From the NCBI RefSeq assembly GCF_025370105.1, contig NZ_JANQBK010000014.1, forward strand, positions 1 through 64,000: DNA of 64,000 bases, in the 5' to 3' direction. The notes beneath the pieces are model-generated. The model did no database searches. It was not told the DNA's origin and saw nothing but the letters and a program-made list of their open reading frames with translations. The translations under genes were made by a program, and so were the position numbers. Positions 1 to 8,143 of the stretch are shown piece after piece; the stretch's first letter is position 1; every line of letters begins with the position of its first letter. This DNA comes from Sphingomonas hylomeconis. GTDB lineage: Bacteria; Pseudomonadota; Alphaproteobacteria; Sphingomonadales; Sphingomonadaceae.

Positions 1-2
1 TC

Positions 3-116
3 CCGCCGTTTCAGGCGGCCGCCGGCCGCGTCGCCGGCTTGCAAAACCAGCGCAAAACAGCCGCTTCTTCCGTTGCGAGCCGCATCAACCCTGTCGTGGC
101 GAGCTTGCACCGATGA
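3..116 (+). CDS. Possible C-terminal end of a gene entering from the left
   Basis: One forward frame is open from the left edge for 37 codons and then stops with TGA. Its residues (FQAAAGRVAG near the start, INPVVASLHR at the end) look more protein-like than the other two forward frames. It could be the tail of a gene starting outside the window. No family can be recognised from so few residues, and a chance open frame is possible at this GC content. Confidence 0.2.
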   Translation, partial: PPFQAAAGRVAGLQNQRKTAASSVASRINPVVASLHR

Positions 117-196
117 GCATGGCCCGGCGATCGATCGGTAACCGCGTCACGGGCATATCCCCCTTGGTACGTACATAACGCGTATCGTTGACGTTA

Positions 197-224
197 GGCG
201 GCACGGCTGATGCGCCGTGCCGCC
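197..224 (-). terminator. Hairpin after the first TonB receptor gene
   Basis: A perfect 11-bp inverted repeat (197-207 GGCGGCACGGC, 214-224 its complement) with a 6-base loop lies 11 bases beyond the stop of the leftward receptor gene. There is no strong U tract after the stem, so efficiency is uncertain. It could also serve a rightward gene ending at 116. Confidence 0.5.
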
Positions 225-235
225 TGTCGCGGTAA

Positions 236-2641
236 CTAGAAGCGGAACTGTGCGGACAGGCCAATCGTCCGCACCGAATCCAGCCCGAACTGCTGGGTGT
301 AGGACAGCATCGGTGTCGCCTGCCCGCGCGCGTTGCGAGCATTCGCGTCACCCGAATCCACGCCGATGGAGTTCGGCGTGATCTTGTTCGTGCAGTTCTT
401 GCAGAACAACGCCAGCCGCAGTGCCGTACCGACCTTCGCCCCGACGCTGCCGCCGAAGATATCGACGGCACCGACGGTAGCGCCGGGCGCCTGGTTCACC
501 ACATAGTTGATGCTCGAGCGGTGATACCAGTTTCCTTCGATGAACGGCGCGACCGGGCCGTCGGTGGGGAGTTCGTACATCGCCTGGAAGCTGGAGGTGA
601 AGGCTGGCGCGGCGGGGAGCCGGAGGCCGGACGCGTCGAACGTCTGAACCGTGGCCGAGCAACCGCGCGTGGTCTGCGTCGGATAGCATTGCGCGCCGGT
701 GAAATCGTCGAACCTGGACGACAGGAACGATGCGCTTTCATTGATGCTGAATCCGGGGAACGGACGCAGGCCGACGGTAACTTCGACACCCTTCGAGGTG
801 ACCTTGGCCGCATTCTGCACGAGAAACGCCACCGTCGTGGGATTGAACGACTGGACCTGGAAATTGTCGAACTTCGTATAGAAGCCCGAGACGTTCACCG
901 TCAGCCGTCGATCAAAGAAGCTCGTCTTGACGCCGATTTCGCCGGTGTTCGACGTTTCGCCGCGCACGATCACGTCGGATGTCGCGGTCGGGAAGGTATC
1001 GTTGAAGCCGGGCCCCTTATAGCCGCGGCCGTAGAAGCCGTACGCCATGATCACCGGGGTGACCTGATATTGCGCGCCAGCCTTCCAGCTGAAATCGGTG
1101 TTTTCATAGCTTGCGCCGAACGTGCCCCGCGGGCCTGCAAGCCGTGAGAAATAGTTCAGCTGGTTCTGGACGGTATCGATATCGATTTCGTCACGCGTGA
1201 CGCGGCCGCCGGCAAAGGCGGTCAGACCATCGGTGATGGCGTAGGTTAGCTGACCGAAAGCGGCGTAGCTCTTGGTCTTCAGGACGTAATTGATATCGCT
1301 GCCGATCTGGGCGACGTTGCTGATCGTGCAACCTGGCGTCGTGCCGACAACTGCGCCAACGCAGAACGGCGCACCACGCACGACCGAATCGGGCGTGTAG
1401 CTGTTACCGGCCTGGTTGCGACGTAGCCCCAAATTCGATTGGAAATAGTACAGCCCGGCCTGCCCGCTCAGCGGGCCATCCGATGGCAGCGACAAGCGCA
1501 ATTCATTGGAATATTGATTGTACTTTGCATGCGTTTCATTGCGGTTCAGGCCGTTCGACGACAGATAATCCGTGTCGATATTCTGGTCCTGCTTGTAATA
1601 GCGCCACGCGAAGATGTTGCTCAGTTCCCATCCGCCGGCGAAGCCGTAGGTCGCCTTGGCTTGTGCGCCCCCGGTCTCGAGGTCGCGATACTGATCGGCA
1701 TCGCCACCGAACTTGAGATTTTCGGCGCCCGCGACGATCGCGTTATTGGCGAGCGGCGTATTGTTCAGGCTGTTCGTCGCAACCTGCCGATACGTATTGT
1801 CGCCGAGACCGGCAATGCCGTGGTTCTCGTTGTAATCGCCGATCAGGTAGAAGGACAGCGCGTCGGTCGGCTCCCAGAGATACTTGCCCTTGAACGAAAA
1901 AGATCGGGCATTGATGTCATGCCGCGTGCCTGCGCGCGGCGTGCCGACATAGGTCGTGCCGGGCTCCTGGTAGGAATAGAGCATGTTCAGGCGCAGCGCC
2001 GAGGTTGCGCTGACCGGAATATTGAGCGTCTCGCGCGCGATGATGCCCGGCGCATTGCGGTCCGCACCCGGCGTATCGCGCGAGGCGAATTCCAGATCCG
2101 TCGTGCTCGACAGTGCACCGATCACCGGCTGCGCGGTGACGATGTTGATCAACCCGGCAGAGGCGTTCTTGCCGAACAGCAGCCCCTGCGGACCGTTCAG
2201 TACTTCGACCCGCGCCAGATCGTTCAGCAATGGCGTATTGAGGATCGGGCGCCCGAGGTTCACTTCGTCGATCGCGGTGGCGACGCTGCTGTCGATCGTG
2301 CCGGCAAACGCGAGCGTTCCGACACCGCGTACCGAGAAGGTATTGTCGATGCCGACTTGCAGCGTCGGGGCGGCGCGGGAAATCTGTGTGAGGTCGTTCA
2401 GGTTGCGCGAGGTGAGCGTCTCCGCCGAAAGCGCCGTCAAGCTCACGGGTACGCGCTGGATGCTTTCGCTGCGGCGCTGCGCGGTAACGATGATGTCGTC
2501 GATGCCCGTAGCAGCCGTGTCGTCAACGGGTGCGTTCTCGGAGGTCGAGCCAGCCCGGGGCGTCTGAACAACGTCCTGCGCGAATGCCGGGTTTGCGACG
2601 ACCGGCATCGCAGCGAGCAACAATGCTGCCTTGAGTCTCAT
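236..2641 (-). CDS. TonB-dependent outer-membrane receptor
   Basis: Outer-membrane active transporter of 801 residues for a large or scarce substrate, energised by TonB-ExbBD. The start chosen is the ATG at 2641, which has AGGAGAGG just upstream and gives a clean signal peptide (MRLKAALLLAAMPVVANPAFA). A plug domain follows with the sphingomonad-type start IDDIIVTAQRRSESIQRVP at about residues 48-66, then RGVGTLAF and the GPQGLLFGKNASAGLI plug signature, then a 22-strand-type barrel ending in an aromatic residue (AQFRF). It is divergent from the GH1 gene and belongs to the hexuronate/glycan island by position, so uptake of an oligosaccharide or glucuronide is the likely job. The substrate is inferred, not read from sequence. 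Confidence 0.93.
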   Translation of the reverse strand: MRLKAALLLAAMPVVANPAFAQDVVQTPRAGSTSENAPVDDTAATGIDDIIVTAQRRSESIQRVPVSLTALSAETLTSRNLNDLTQISRAAPTLQVGIDNTFSVRGVGTLAFAGTIDSSVATAIDEVNLGRPILNTPLLNDLARVEVLNGPQGLLFGKNASAGLINIVTAQPVIGALSSTTDLEFASRDTPGADRNAPGIIARETLNIPVSATSALRLNMLYSYQEPGTTYVGTPRAGTRHDINARSFSFKGKYLWEPTDALSFYLIGDYNENHGIAGLGDNTYRQVATNSLNNTPLANNAIVAGAENLKFGGDADQYRDLETGGAQAKATYGFAGGWELSNIFAWRYYKQDQNIDTDYLSSNGLNRNETHAKYNQYSNELRLSLPSDGPLSGQAGLYYFQSNLGLRRNQAGNSYTPDSVVRGAPFCVGAVVGTTPGCTISNVAQIGSDINYVLKTKSYAAFGQLTYAITDGLTAFAGGRVTRDEIDIDTVQNQLNYFSRLAGPRGTFGASYENTDFSWKAGAQYQVTPVIMAYGFYGRGYKGPGFNDTFPTATSDVIVRGETSNTGEIGVKTSFFDRRLTVNVSGFYTKFDNFQVQSFNPTTVAFLVQNAAKVTSKGVEVTVGLRPFPGFSINESASFLSSRFDDFTGAQCYPTQTTRGCSATVQTFDASGLRLPAAPAFTSSFQAMYELPTDGPVAPFIEGNWYHRSSINYVVNQAPGATVGAVDIFGGSVGAKVGTALRLALFCKNCTNKITPNSIGVDSGDANARNARGQATPMLSYTQQFGLDSVRTIGLSAQFRF

Positions 2642-2684
2642 GACCTCTCCTGTAATAGCCAATTTTTCTTAAATTAGCCGGTAA

Positions 2685-2697
2685 CTGGTCAGGCCAG
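2685..2697. promoter_or_regulatory. Candidate GntR/FCD operator before the TonB receptor
   Basis: CTGGTCAGGCCAG is a near-perfect palindrome of the TGGT-N3-ACCA shape that FadR/FCD-subfamily GntR regulators often use. It lies 44 bases upstream of the receptor start. A related site, CTGGTAAGACCGA, lies at 5413-5425 before the GH2 gene. The FCD regulator encoded at 4488-5285 is the obvious candidate binder. This is inference from sequence similarity only. Confidence 0.4.
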
Positions 2698-2756
2698 CGC
2701 GCTCAAATTGATTGTTCTTCTCGCTACCCATCAGTTTTATTTGTCCGTGGGGATAG

Positions 2757-2876
2757 CAGGAAGGAATAATACCCGTCCTGTGGCGTCCGGGCGGTGCCCT
2801 GCACAAGCCGTTCCGAGCGCTGATGCAGGGGAATGATCCGCCGCTGGTGCAGGGCGGCGACCGGACCTATTCGTAA
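2757..2876 (+). pseudogene. Possible remnant: C-terminal 39 codons of an unknown protein
   Basis: Between a TAG (2754-2756) and a TAA (2874-2876) the forward frame reads a plausible soluble C-terminus containing VLWRPGGALHKPFRALMQG and ending QGGDRTYS. There is no good start codon with a ribosome-binding site. It may be the leftover end of a gene lost when the island was assembled, or chance. No family is recognised. Confidence 0.2.
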
Positions 2877-3056
2877 AATCCATTGGTGACGATCCGCAAC
2901 TTGAATTTCACCGAAATGCGAAAGCGGCCTACGCCGCCAGCTGTAGCGAGAGGCGGGCCGGCCATATTGGTCTGATCGGTTGCGGGGCGTTGAACGATCT
3001 GGCCCTGGCAAAGCCTCTCCCTGCTCGGTGAACACATTCGATATCGGAACCCGTAT

Positions 3057-4388
3057 ATGCCAATCCTCGATCGCCGAGACCTACTGGTACGCGGATCGGC
3101 TATTCCGGTCGCCGCCGTTGGGGCAGCACTGCTCGCCGATCCGCTCGGCGCCACCCCGCTGCGCAAACGTTTCGCAAAGGACTTCCTGTGGGGGGCCGCG
3201 ACCGCCGCGTATCAGGTGGAGGGCAACAATATCGCGAGTGACGTCTGGACCGTTGAGCATGTAAAGCCGACCGCATTCCGCGAGCCGTCGGGCGACGCGA
3301 GCGACAGCTTCCATCGCTGGCCGCTAGACCTGGATATCGCGCGCAGCCTCCATCTTAACTGCTATCGCTTCTCGCTCGAATGGGCGCGGATCGAGCCGGA
3401 GCCGGGGCAGTTCTCGATTGCGATGCTCGATCACTACCGCGCGATGATCGACGGCTGCCGCGCGCGCGGGTTGAAAGCGGTGGTGACCTTCAACCACTTC
3501 ACTTGCCCGCGCTGGTTCGCGATGCGCGGCGGTTGGACCAATCCGGAAGCGCCGCAGCTTTTTGCGCGCTTCTGCGATCGTGCCGCGCGCCATCTTGCGG
3601 CGGGGATGCACGCCGCGGCGACGCTCAACGAACCCAATCTGATGCGCTTGCTGCGCTACAAGCTGCCCCCCCAGGCACTCGCCGGTAGCGAAGCCGTCCA
3701 GGCCGCGGCCGCTGCTGCATCCGGATCGGATCGCTTCGTCGCGATGCTGATCGAAACGGCCGCGCAGACAGAAAAGGTGCTGCCGATCATGATCGCCGCG
3801 CACCGTGCCGGGCGAGCTGCGATCAAGGCGGTGCGCGGCGACCTGCCGGTCGGCGTTACGCTTGCGATCGAGGACGATCAGGCGGTTAGCACTTCGCCCG
3901 AACGCGATCGCAAACGCGCGGTGTGTTACGACGCGTGGCTGGAGGCTGCGCGTGGCGACGATTTCGTCGGGGTGCAGAATTACGAACGCGCGCGCTTCGG
4001 CGAGGCTGGCAAGTTACCCCCGCCGGCGGATGCCGTGCTGACGTCGGCTGGTACCGAGATCTATCCCGCGTCGGTCGCCGGCGCTGCGCGCTACGCGTGG
4101 GAGAAAGCGCGCGTACCGGTCCTGATCACCGAGCATGGCGTCGGCACGGACGACGACCGGCAGCGCGCCGCGCTGATCCCGGCGGCGCTCGGCCATCTGC
4201 ACGATCTGATTGCCGAAGGCGTGCCGGTGATGGGATATATCCACTGGTCGTTGCTGGACAATTACGAGTGGGTGTTCGGCTTTGGCCCGAAATACGGGCT
4301 GGTCAGCGTCGATCGCGCGACCTTTAAACGCACGCTGAAGCCGAGTTCGGCCGTCTTCGCCGCGATCGCCCGCGCCAACACGGTGTGA
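3057..4388 (+). CDS. Tat-exported family 1 glycoside hydrolase (beta-glucosidase type)
   Basis: Retaining glycosidase of 443 residues, likely cleaving beta-glucosides or related plant glycosides in the periplasm. The N-terminus has a twin-arginine motif (DRRDLLVRG) and a hydrophobic stretch ending near residue 32. GH1 landmarks follow in order: FLWGAATAAYQVEG (about 43-56), the acid/base in TLNEPN (E192), the nucleophile in LITEHG (E359) and the aglycone-side signature HWSLLDNYEW near 398. The nucleophile motif has H where most GH1 enzymes have N (TENG), so the substrate may be unusual. At 443 residues it is a full-length GH1. The ribosome-binding site before the ATG is weak. It opens the rightward glycan/hexuronate run. 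Confidence 0.9.
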   Translation: MPILDRRDLLVRGSAIPVAAVGAALLADPLGATPLRKRFAKDFLWGAATAAYQVEGNNIASDVWTVEHVKPTAFREPSGDASDSFHRWPLDLDIARSLHLNCYRFSLEWARIEPEPGQFSIAMLDHYRAMIDGCRARGLKAVVTFNHFTCPRWFAMRGGWTNPEAPQLFARFCDRAARHLAAGMHAAATLNEPNLMRLLRYKLPPQALAGSEAVQAAAAAASGSDRFVAMLIETAAQTEKVLPIMIAAHRAGRAAIKAVRGDLPVGVTLAIEDDQAVSTSPERDRKRAVCYDAWLEAARGDDFVGVQNYERARFGEAGKLPPPADAVLTSAGTEIYPASVAGAARYAWEKARVPVLITEHGVGTDDDRQRAALIPAALGHLHDLIAEGVPVMGYIHWSLLDNYEWVFGFGPKYGLVSVDRATFKRTLKPSSAVFAAIARANTV

Positions 4389-4487
4389 TGGCGCGTTAGG
4401 GCATTTCAGATCAGCAACGGTATCGGCCATTGTACTTTTTACCAAATCTGTCTGATATTGAATGGTGCGGAATGGATTGGTTGGCAG

Positions 4488-5285
4488 ATGATTGGCGTGG
4501 CGAAGCAAAGAGGTAAGGCAGGTTCGACCCGACACGATCGTCCGGGGACCGAGCGGCTGTATCAGCGTCTGGCCCGCCGGATCTTCGATCAGCTGGCGTC
4601 CGGGGCGTTTGCGATCGGTGATCGATTGCCGGCGGAGCGCGAGCTGGCGATCGACTATGGGGCCAGCCGACCGGCGGTGCGCGAGGCGCTGATCGCGCTG
4701 GAAGTGCAGGGTTTCATCGAGGTGCGTGTGGGATCCGGCGCCTATGTGTGCCGGCTTCCCGGGCGGGACGAGCAGCCGGGATTCGCCATCACCGCGTTTG
4801 AGCTGACCGAGACCCGGCTGCTGTTCGAAGGCGAAGCGGCAGCGCTGGCGGCAAGCCAGATCACCGATGCCGAGATCGAGCATCTCGATCGCCTGGTGAA
4901 GGAGATCGCGGCCGAAAACCTGCATGACGACGTCACTGAAGAAGCCGATCGCAACTTTCACTTCGCGATCGCCGCCGCGACTCGGAACGCCGGGATTATC
5001 CGCGTGATCGAGGATCTCTGGCATCTGCGCACCACCTCGCCGGAATGTGCCCTGCTGCATGCCAAGGCGCGCAATGCCAAGGTGCGCCCGGTCGTGGCGG
5101 AGCATACCGCGATCCTGGAGGCGATGCGCGCGCGCGATCCGGCCGCCGCGCGCGCGGCGATGCGGTTGCATCTCAGCGCGGTGATGGATCACCTCCTGTT
5201 CCAAAGCGAGGAACTGGCGGTGCTGGAAGCGCGGCGGGCATCGGAGAATACGCGTCGGCGTTACGGGCTGGCCAAGCTGGGATAG
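4488..5285 (+). CDS. GntR-family regulator with FCD ligand domain
   Basis: DNA-binding repressor of 265 residues. A winged helix-turn-helix covers about residues 14-80 (LPAERELAIDYGASRPAVREAL), then an all-helical FCD domain with the His metal/ligand set seen as NFHFAIA, VAEHTAIL and MRLHLSAV. FCD regulators of this type (UxuR/ExuR-like) commonly sense hexuronates or other sugar acids, which fits the neighbouring uxu genes. A start is hard to choose: an in-frame TTG at 4458, ATG at 4488 and GTG at 4497 all lack a strong ribosome-binding site, and I took the ATG. Likely target sites are the TGGT-N3-ACC palindromes at 2685 and 5413. Confidence 0.85.
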   Translation: MIGVAKQRGKAGSTRHDRPGTERLYQRLARRIFDQLASGAFAIGDRLPAERELAIDYGASRPAVREALIALEVQGFIEVRVGSGAYVCRLPGRDEQPGFAITAFELTETRLLFEGEAAALAASQITDAEIEHLDRLVKEIAAENLHDDVTEEADRNFHFAIAAATRNAGIIRVIEDLWHLRTTSPECALLHAKARNAKVRPVVAEHTAILEAMRARDPAAARAAMRLHLSAVMDHLLFQSEELAVLEARRASENTRRRYGLAKLG

Positions 5286-5412
5286 CCGCGCACCAGCAGC
5301 GATCTGCGACGCCGACGCGTTTTTGACTGCCGAGGGACATCGCAACAGCGACCATCGGTAAGGCTTCGTTCCGCCCGCCCGCAAATATTGGTCAAGCCAG
5401 ACCCGATTTGTA

Positions 5413-5425
5413 CTGGTAAGACCGA
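5413..5425. promoter_or_regulatory. Candidate GntR/FCD operator before the GH2 gene
   Basis: CTGGTAAGACCGA keeps the TGGT-N3-ACC core and shares seven of its first eight bases (CTGGTnAG) with the site before the TonB receptor. It lies about 40 bases upstream of the GH2 start, where a repressor would block transcription of the GH2-to-kdgK run. Function is inferred. Confidence 0.4.
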
Positions 5426-5463
5426 TTTTACTCCGATAGCTATAAAAAAAAAGGGAGAGGCGC

Positions 5464-8118
5464 GTGAAAACCGTTTTCAGTGTTGCGGCCGCGATCGCGG
5501 TGGCGACGGCATCGCCAGTGATGGCGCAAGCCGATCGATCGGTGGTCGGGCTGGCGCAAGGCTGGGAGTTTCAGCGCGGTGGCGAGGTCGATCCGGCCGC
5601 AGCGGCGCGCGCCGGCGGCACGTGGCAGCCGGTATCAGTGCCGCATACCTGGAACCGGGTCGGCTATTACATGCCCAACCCGCAAAGCCACATCAACCAG
5701 CCGGATACGATCGACAAATACCAGGGGGTGGGCTGGTACCGTTTGAACTTCACGCCAGCGGCCTCAGTGCGTGGCCGACGCGCCTGGCTGCAGTTCGACG
5801 CTGCCAGCCGAAGCGCGCAAGTGTGGCTGAACGGCCAGTTGCTGGGATCGCATCGCGGCGGCTTCTCGCGGTTCCGGCTCGATGCGACCAAGGCGTTGCG
5901 CCCGGGCCAGCCCAACGTCCTGCTGGTCAAGGTCGATAACAGCCAGCCGGATCTCGGCACCTCGACCGCTGAGATCCTGCCATTGGCGGGCGACTTCTTC
6001 GTGCACGGCGGATTGTATCGCCCGGTCAGCCTGATCGGCACCGACGCCATCCATGTCGATATGCTCGATTTCGGCGGCAGCGGGATTCTCGCGACGACGA
6101 AGGCCATCGCTGCCGGGCGCGCGGACGTGGATGTCCGGGTACGGCTGCGCAATGACGGCACCAGGCGCCAGTCGGTCGATGCCGTCGTCCGTCTGGTCGA
6201 TGCGGCCGGCAGGACCGTCGCGACGACCACCCGCCGGATCGCACTCGACGCTGCCAAAACGACGGAGGCACATCAGACGTTGTCCGTCGCCGACCCGCAT
6301 TTGTGGAACGGGACGGCCGATCCCTATCTGCACCGGCTGGTCGTCGAGATCGCTGCGTCGGGCAAGGTGCTCGATCGTGTCGAGCAACCGTTCGGCATTC
6401 GCGAGATGCGCGCCGATGCGGCGCAAGGGTTCCTGCTGAACGGAAAGCCGCTGCGCCTGCACGGCGTGGGCTATCACCAGGATCGCGAAGGCAAGGGCTG
6501 GGCGGTCACCCCGGGCGAGATCGAGCAGGATTTCGCGATCATGCGCGAAATGGGCGTCAACACGATCCGCCTGACGCATTACCAGCACGGGCAGGTGATC
6601 CACGATCTCGCCGATCGCTACGGTATCGTGCTGTGGGACGAGATTCCGCTCGTCTCGAAATGGACGCACGGCGATGCCATGACGGGCAGCCCCGCGCTGC
6701 TTGAAAATGCGCGCCAACAGGTGCGCGAAATGATCCGGCAGAACGCGAACCACCCGTCCGTCTTCACCTGGGGTATCGCCAACGAGGTCGATTTCGGCAC
6801 GTCGATCCCCGCGTTCATCACGGCGAGCAGCGGCAAGGCGCCCGATCCGATGCCACTGCTGCGTGAACTGGAAACGCTGGCCAAGGCTGAGGATCCGTCC
6901 CGCGCCACTGCGCTGGCGACCTGTTGCGAACGCGATATCGGCCCGACCTCCGACGTGCCGATCACCGCGATCGCAGCCGATCTGGGCGGGGCGAATCGCT
7001 ATTTCGGCTGGTACTACGGCGCACCGGCGGATCTGGGGCCGCATCTCGATGAATTGCGGGCCAAACGTCCCGCGCAACCGCTGTCGGTGACGGAATATGG
7101 TGCCGGCGGCGCAACGACGATCCACACCGATAACGTGCTCGGTGGCAAGGTCGATCAACGGGGGCGCAATCAGCCGGAGGAATTCGAGAGCTATATCCAT
7201 GAACAGGCCTGGGCGACGCTGTCGGCCAAGCCGTATCTATGGGCTACATGGCTGTGGAACTCGTTCGATTTCGCCACGACCGTACGGCGCGAGGGCGACG
7301 CGGTGGATATCAATACCAAGGGGCTGGTCACCTACGATCGCAAGATCCGCAAGGATGCCTATTATTTCTACAAGGCGAATTGGACGACCGCGCCGACGAT
7401 CCACATCAACGGCCGGCGATATACCGAGCGGGCATATCCGGCGACCGACGTGCGGATCTATTCGAACGCGCCGCGGACCGAACTGACGGTGAACGGCCGT
7501 CTGATCGGCAGCCTGGCCGATTGCGCGCAGAAGATCTGCGTGTGGCCCAAGGTCGCTCTTGCTGTCGGCACCAACCGGATCGTTGCGCGCGGCATTTTCG
7601 TAGGCGGCGCGCAGGAGGATACGGTGGAGTGGCAGCTATCGCCGGAAGCGGCGCGCTCGATCCGCATCGATAGCGGTGCCCTGGTCGCCGGCGAAAGCGC
7701 AAGCGGACAATATGGTTCGGATGATTTCTTCGAGGGCGGAAAGGTCGGTGAGCTCAACGCCTATTCCGGTTACGGACCACGCCCGGAAAAAAAGATCGTC
7801 ACCGGCACCGGTGACGCCGCCATCGCTGAAACATATCGACAGGGGCGTTTCGGCTACAAGGTGCCCGTCGCGAACGGCCGCTACACAATCGCCATGACGT
7901 TCGTCGAACCATCGCTGGCGGCAGGCGCGCGGCAATTCGATGTGACGGCGAACGGCAAGCGCGTTCTGGCCGCGTTCGACATCGCCGCGACGGCGGGTGG
8001 GCCGTTGAAGGCGGTGACCCGCAGCGTGGCAGTTCAGGTGACCGACGGCGTGATCGACCTTGCGTTCGTCCCGGTTCGTGGTGACGCGATCGTCTCCTCG
8101 ATCACGATTTCGCGATGA
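5464..8118 (+). CDS. Secreted family 2 glycoside hydrolase with C-terminal malectin-like domain
   Basis: Retaining beta-glycosidase (beta-galactosidase or beta-glucuronidase) of 884 residues, exported by a Sec signal peptide (cleavage near ASPVMA, residue 21). GH2 order is visible: sugar-binding jelly roll (about 30-210), immunoglobulin-like domain (about 210-325), TIM barrel with acid/base E441 in GIANEVDF and nucleophile E544 in SVTEYG. After the barrel, NTKGLVTYDRK resembles the N-x-K region of beta-glucuronidases, but secreted beta-galactosidases have similar text, so substrate is open. The last about 150 residues look like a malectin carbohydrate-binding domain (ETYRQGRFGYKVPV, FDVTANGKRVL). 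The start is GTG behind GGGAGAG. Placement before the glucuronate genes favours a glucuronide substrate. Confidence 0.9.
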   Translation: MKTVFSVAAAIAVATASPVMAQADRSVVGLAQGWEFQRGGEVDPAAAARAGGTWQPVSVPHTWNRVGYYMPNPQSHINQPDTIDKYQGVGWYRLNFTPAASVRGRRAWLQFDAASRSAQVWLNGQLLGSHRGGFSRFRLDATKALRPGQPNVLLVKVDNSQPDLGTSTAEILPLAGDFFVHGGLYRPVSLIGTDAIHVDMLDFGGSGILATTKAIAAGRADVDVRVRLRNDGTRRQSVDAVVRLVDAAGRTVATTTRRIALDAAKTTEAHQTLSVADPHLWNGTADPYLHRLVVEIAASGKVLDRVEQPFGIREMRADAAQGFLLNGKPLRLHGVGYHQDREGKGWAVTPGEIEQDFAIMREMGVNTIRLTHYQHGQVIHDLADRYGIVLWDEIPLVSKWTHGDAMTGSPALLENARQQVREMIRQNANHPSVFTWGIANEVDFGTSIPAFITASSGKAPDPMPLLRELETLAKAEDPSRATALATCCERDIGPTSDVPITAIAADLGGANRYFGWYYGAPADLGPHLDELRAKRPAQPLSVTEYGAGGATTIHTDNVLGGKVDQRGRNQPEEFESYIHEQAWATLSAKPYLWATWLWNSFDFATTVRREGDAVDINTKGLVTYDRKIRKDAYYFYKANWTTAPTIHINGRRYTERAYPATDVRIYSNAPRTELTVNGRLIGSLADCAQKICVWPKVALAVGTNRIVARGIFVGGAQEDTVEWQLSPEAARSIRIDSGALVAGESASGQYGSDDFFEGGKVGELNAYSGYGPRPEKKIVTGTGDAAIAETYRQGRFGYKVPVANGRYTIAMTFVEPSLAAGARQFDVTANGKRVLAAFDIAATAGGPLKAVTRSVAVQVTDGVIDLAFVPVRGDAIVSSITISR

Positions 8119-8143
8119 GCCCGTATCGGCGAGGAACCGCGTC

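Larger units (their letters stand above)
2642..3056. other. Divergent intergenic region between receptor and GH1 genes
   Basis: This 415-base stretch must carry the promoters of the leftward receptor and the rightward GH1 gene. It holds the candidate operator at 2685-2697 and an open 39-codon frame (2757-2876) that may be a gene remnant. I see no RNA gene or repeat in it. Confidence 0.6.

Noticed and set aside
1439..2677. 412-codon open frame antisense to the first TonB receptor
   Set aside because: Composition is typical of a shadow frame and the opposite strand encodes a complete receptor.
7270..7345. Firm call of beta-glucuronidase for the GH2 enzyme from its N-x-K segment
   Set aside because: Secreted beta-galactosidases carry similar N-x-K-G-L-V text, so the motif alone does not prove specificity.
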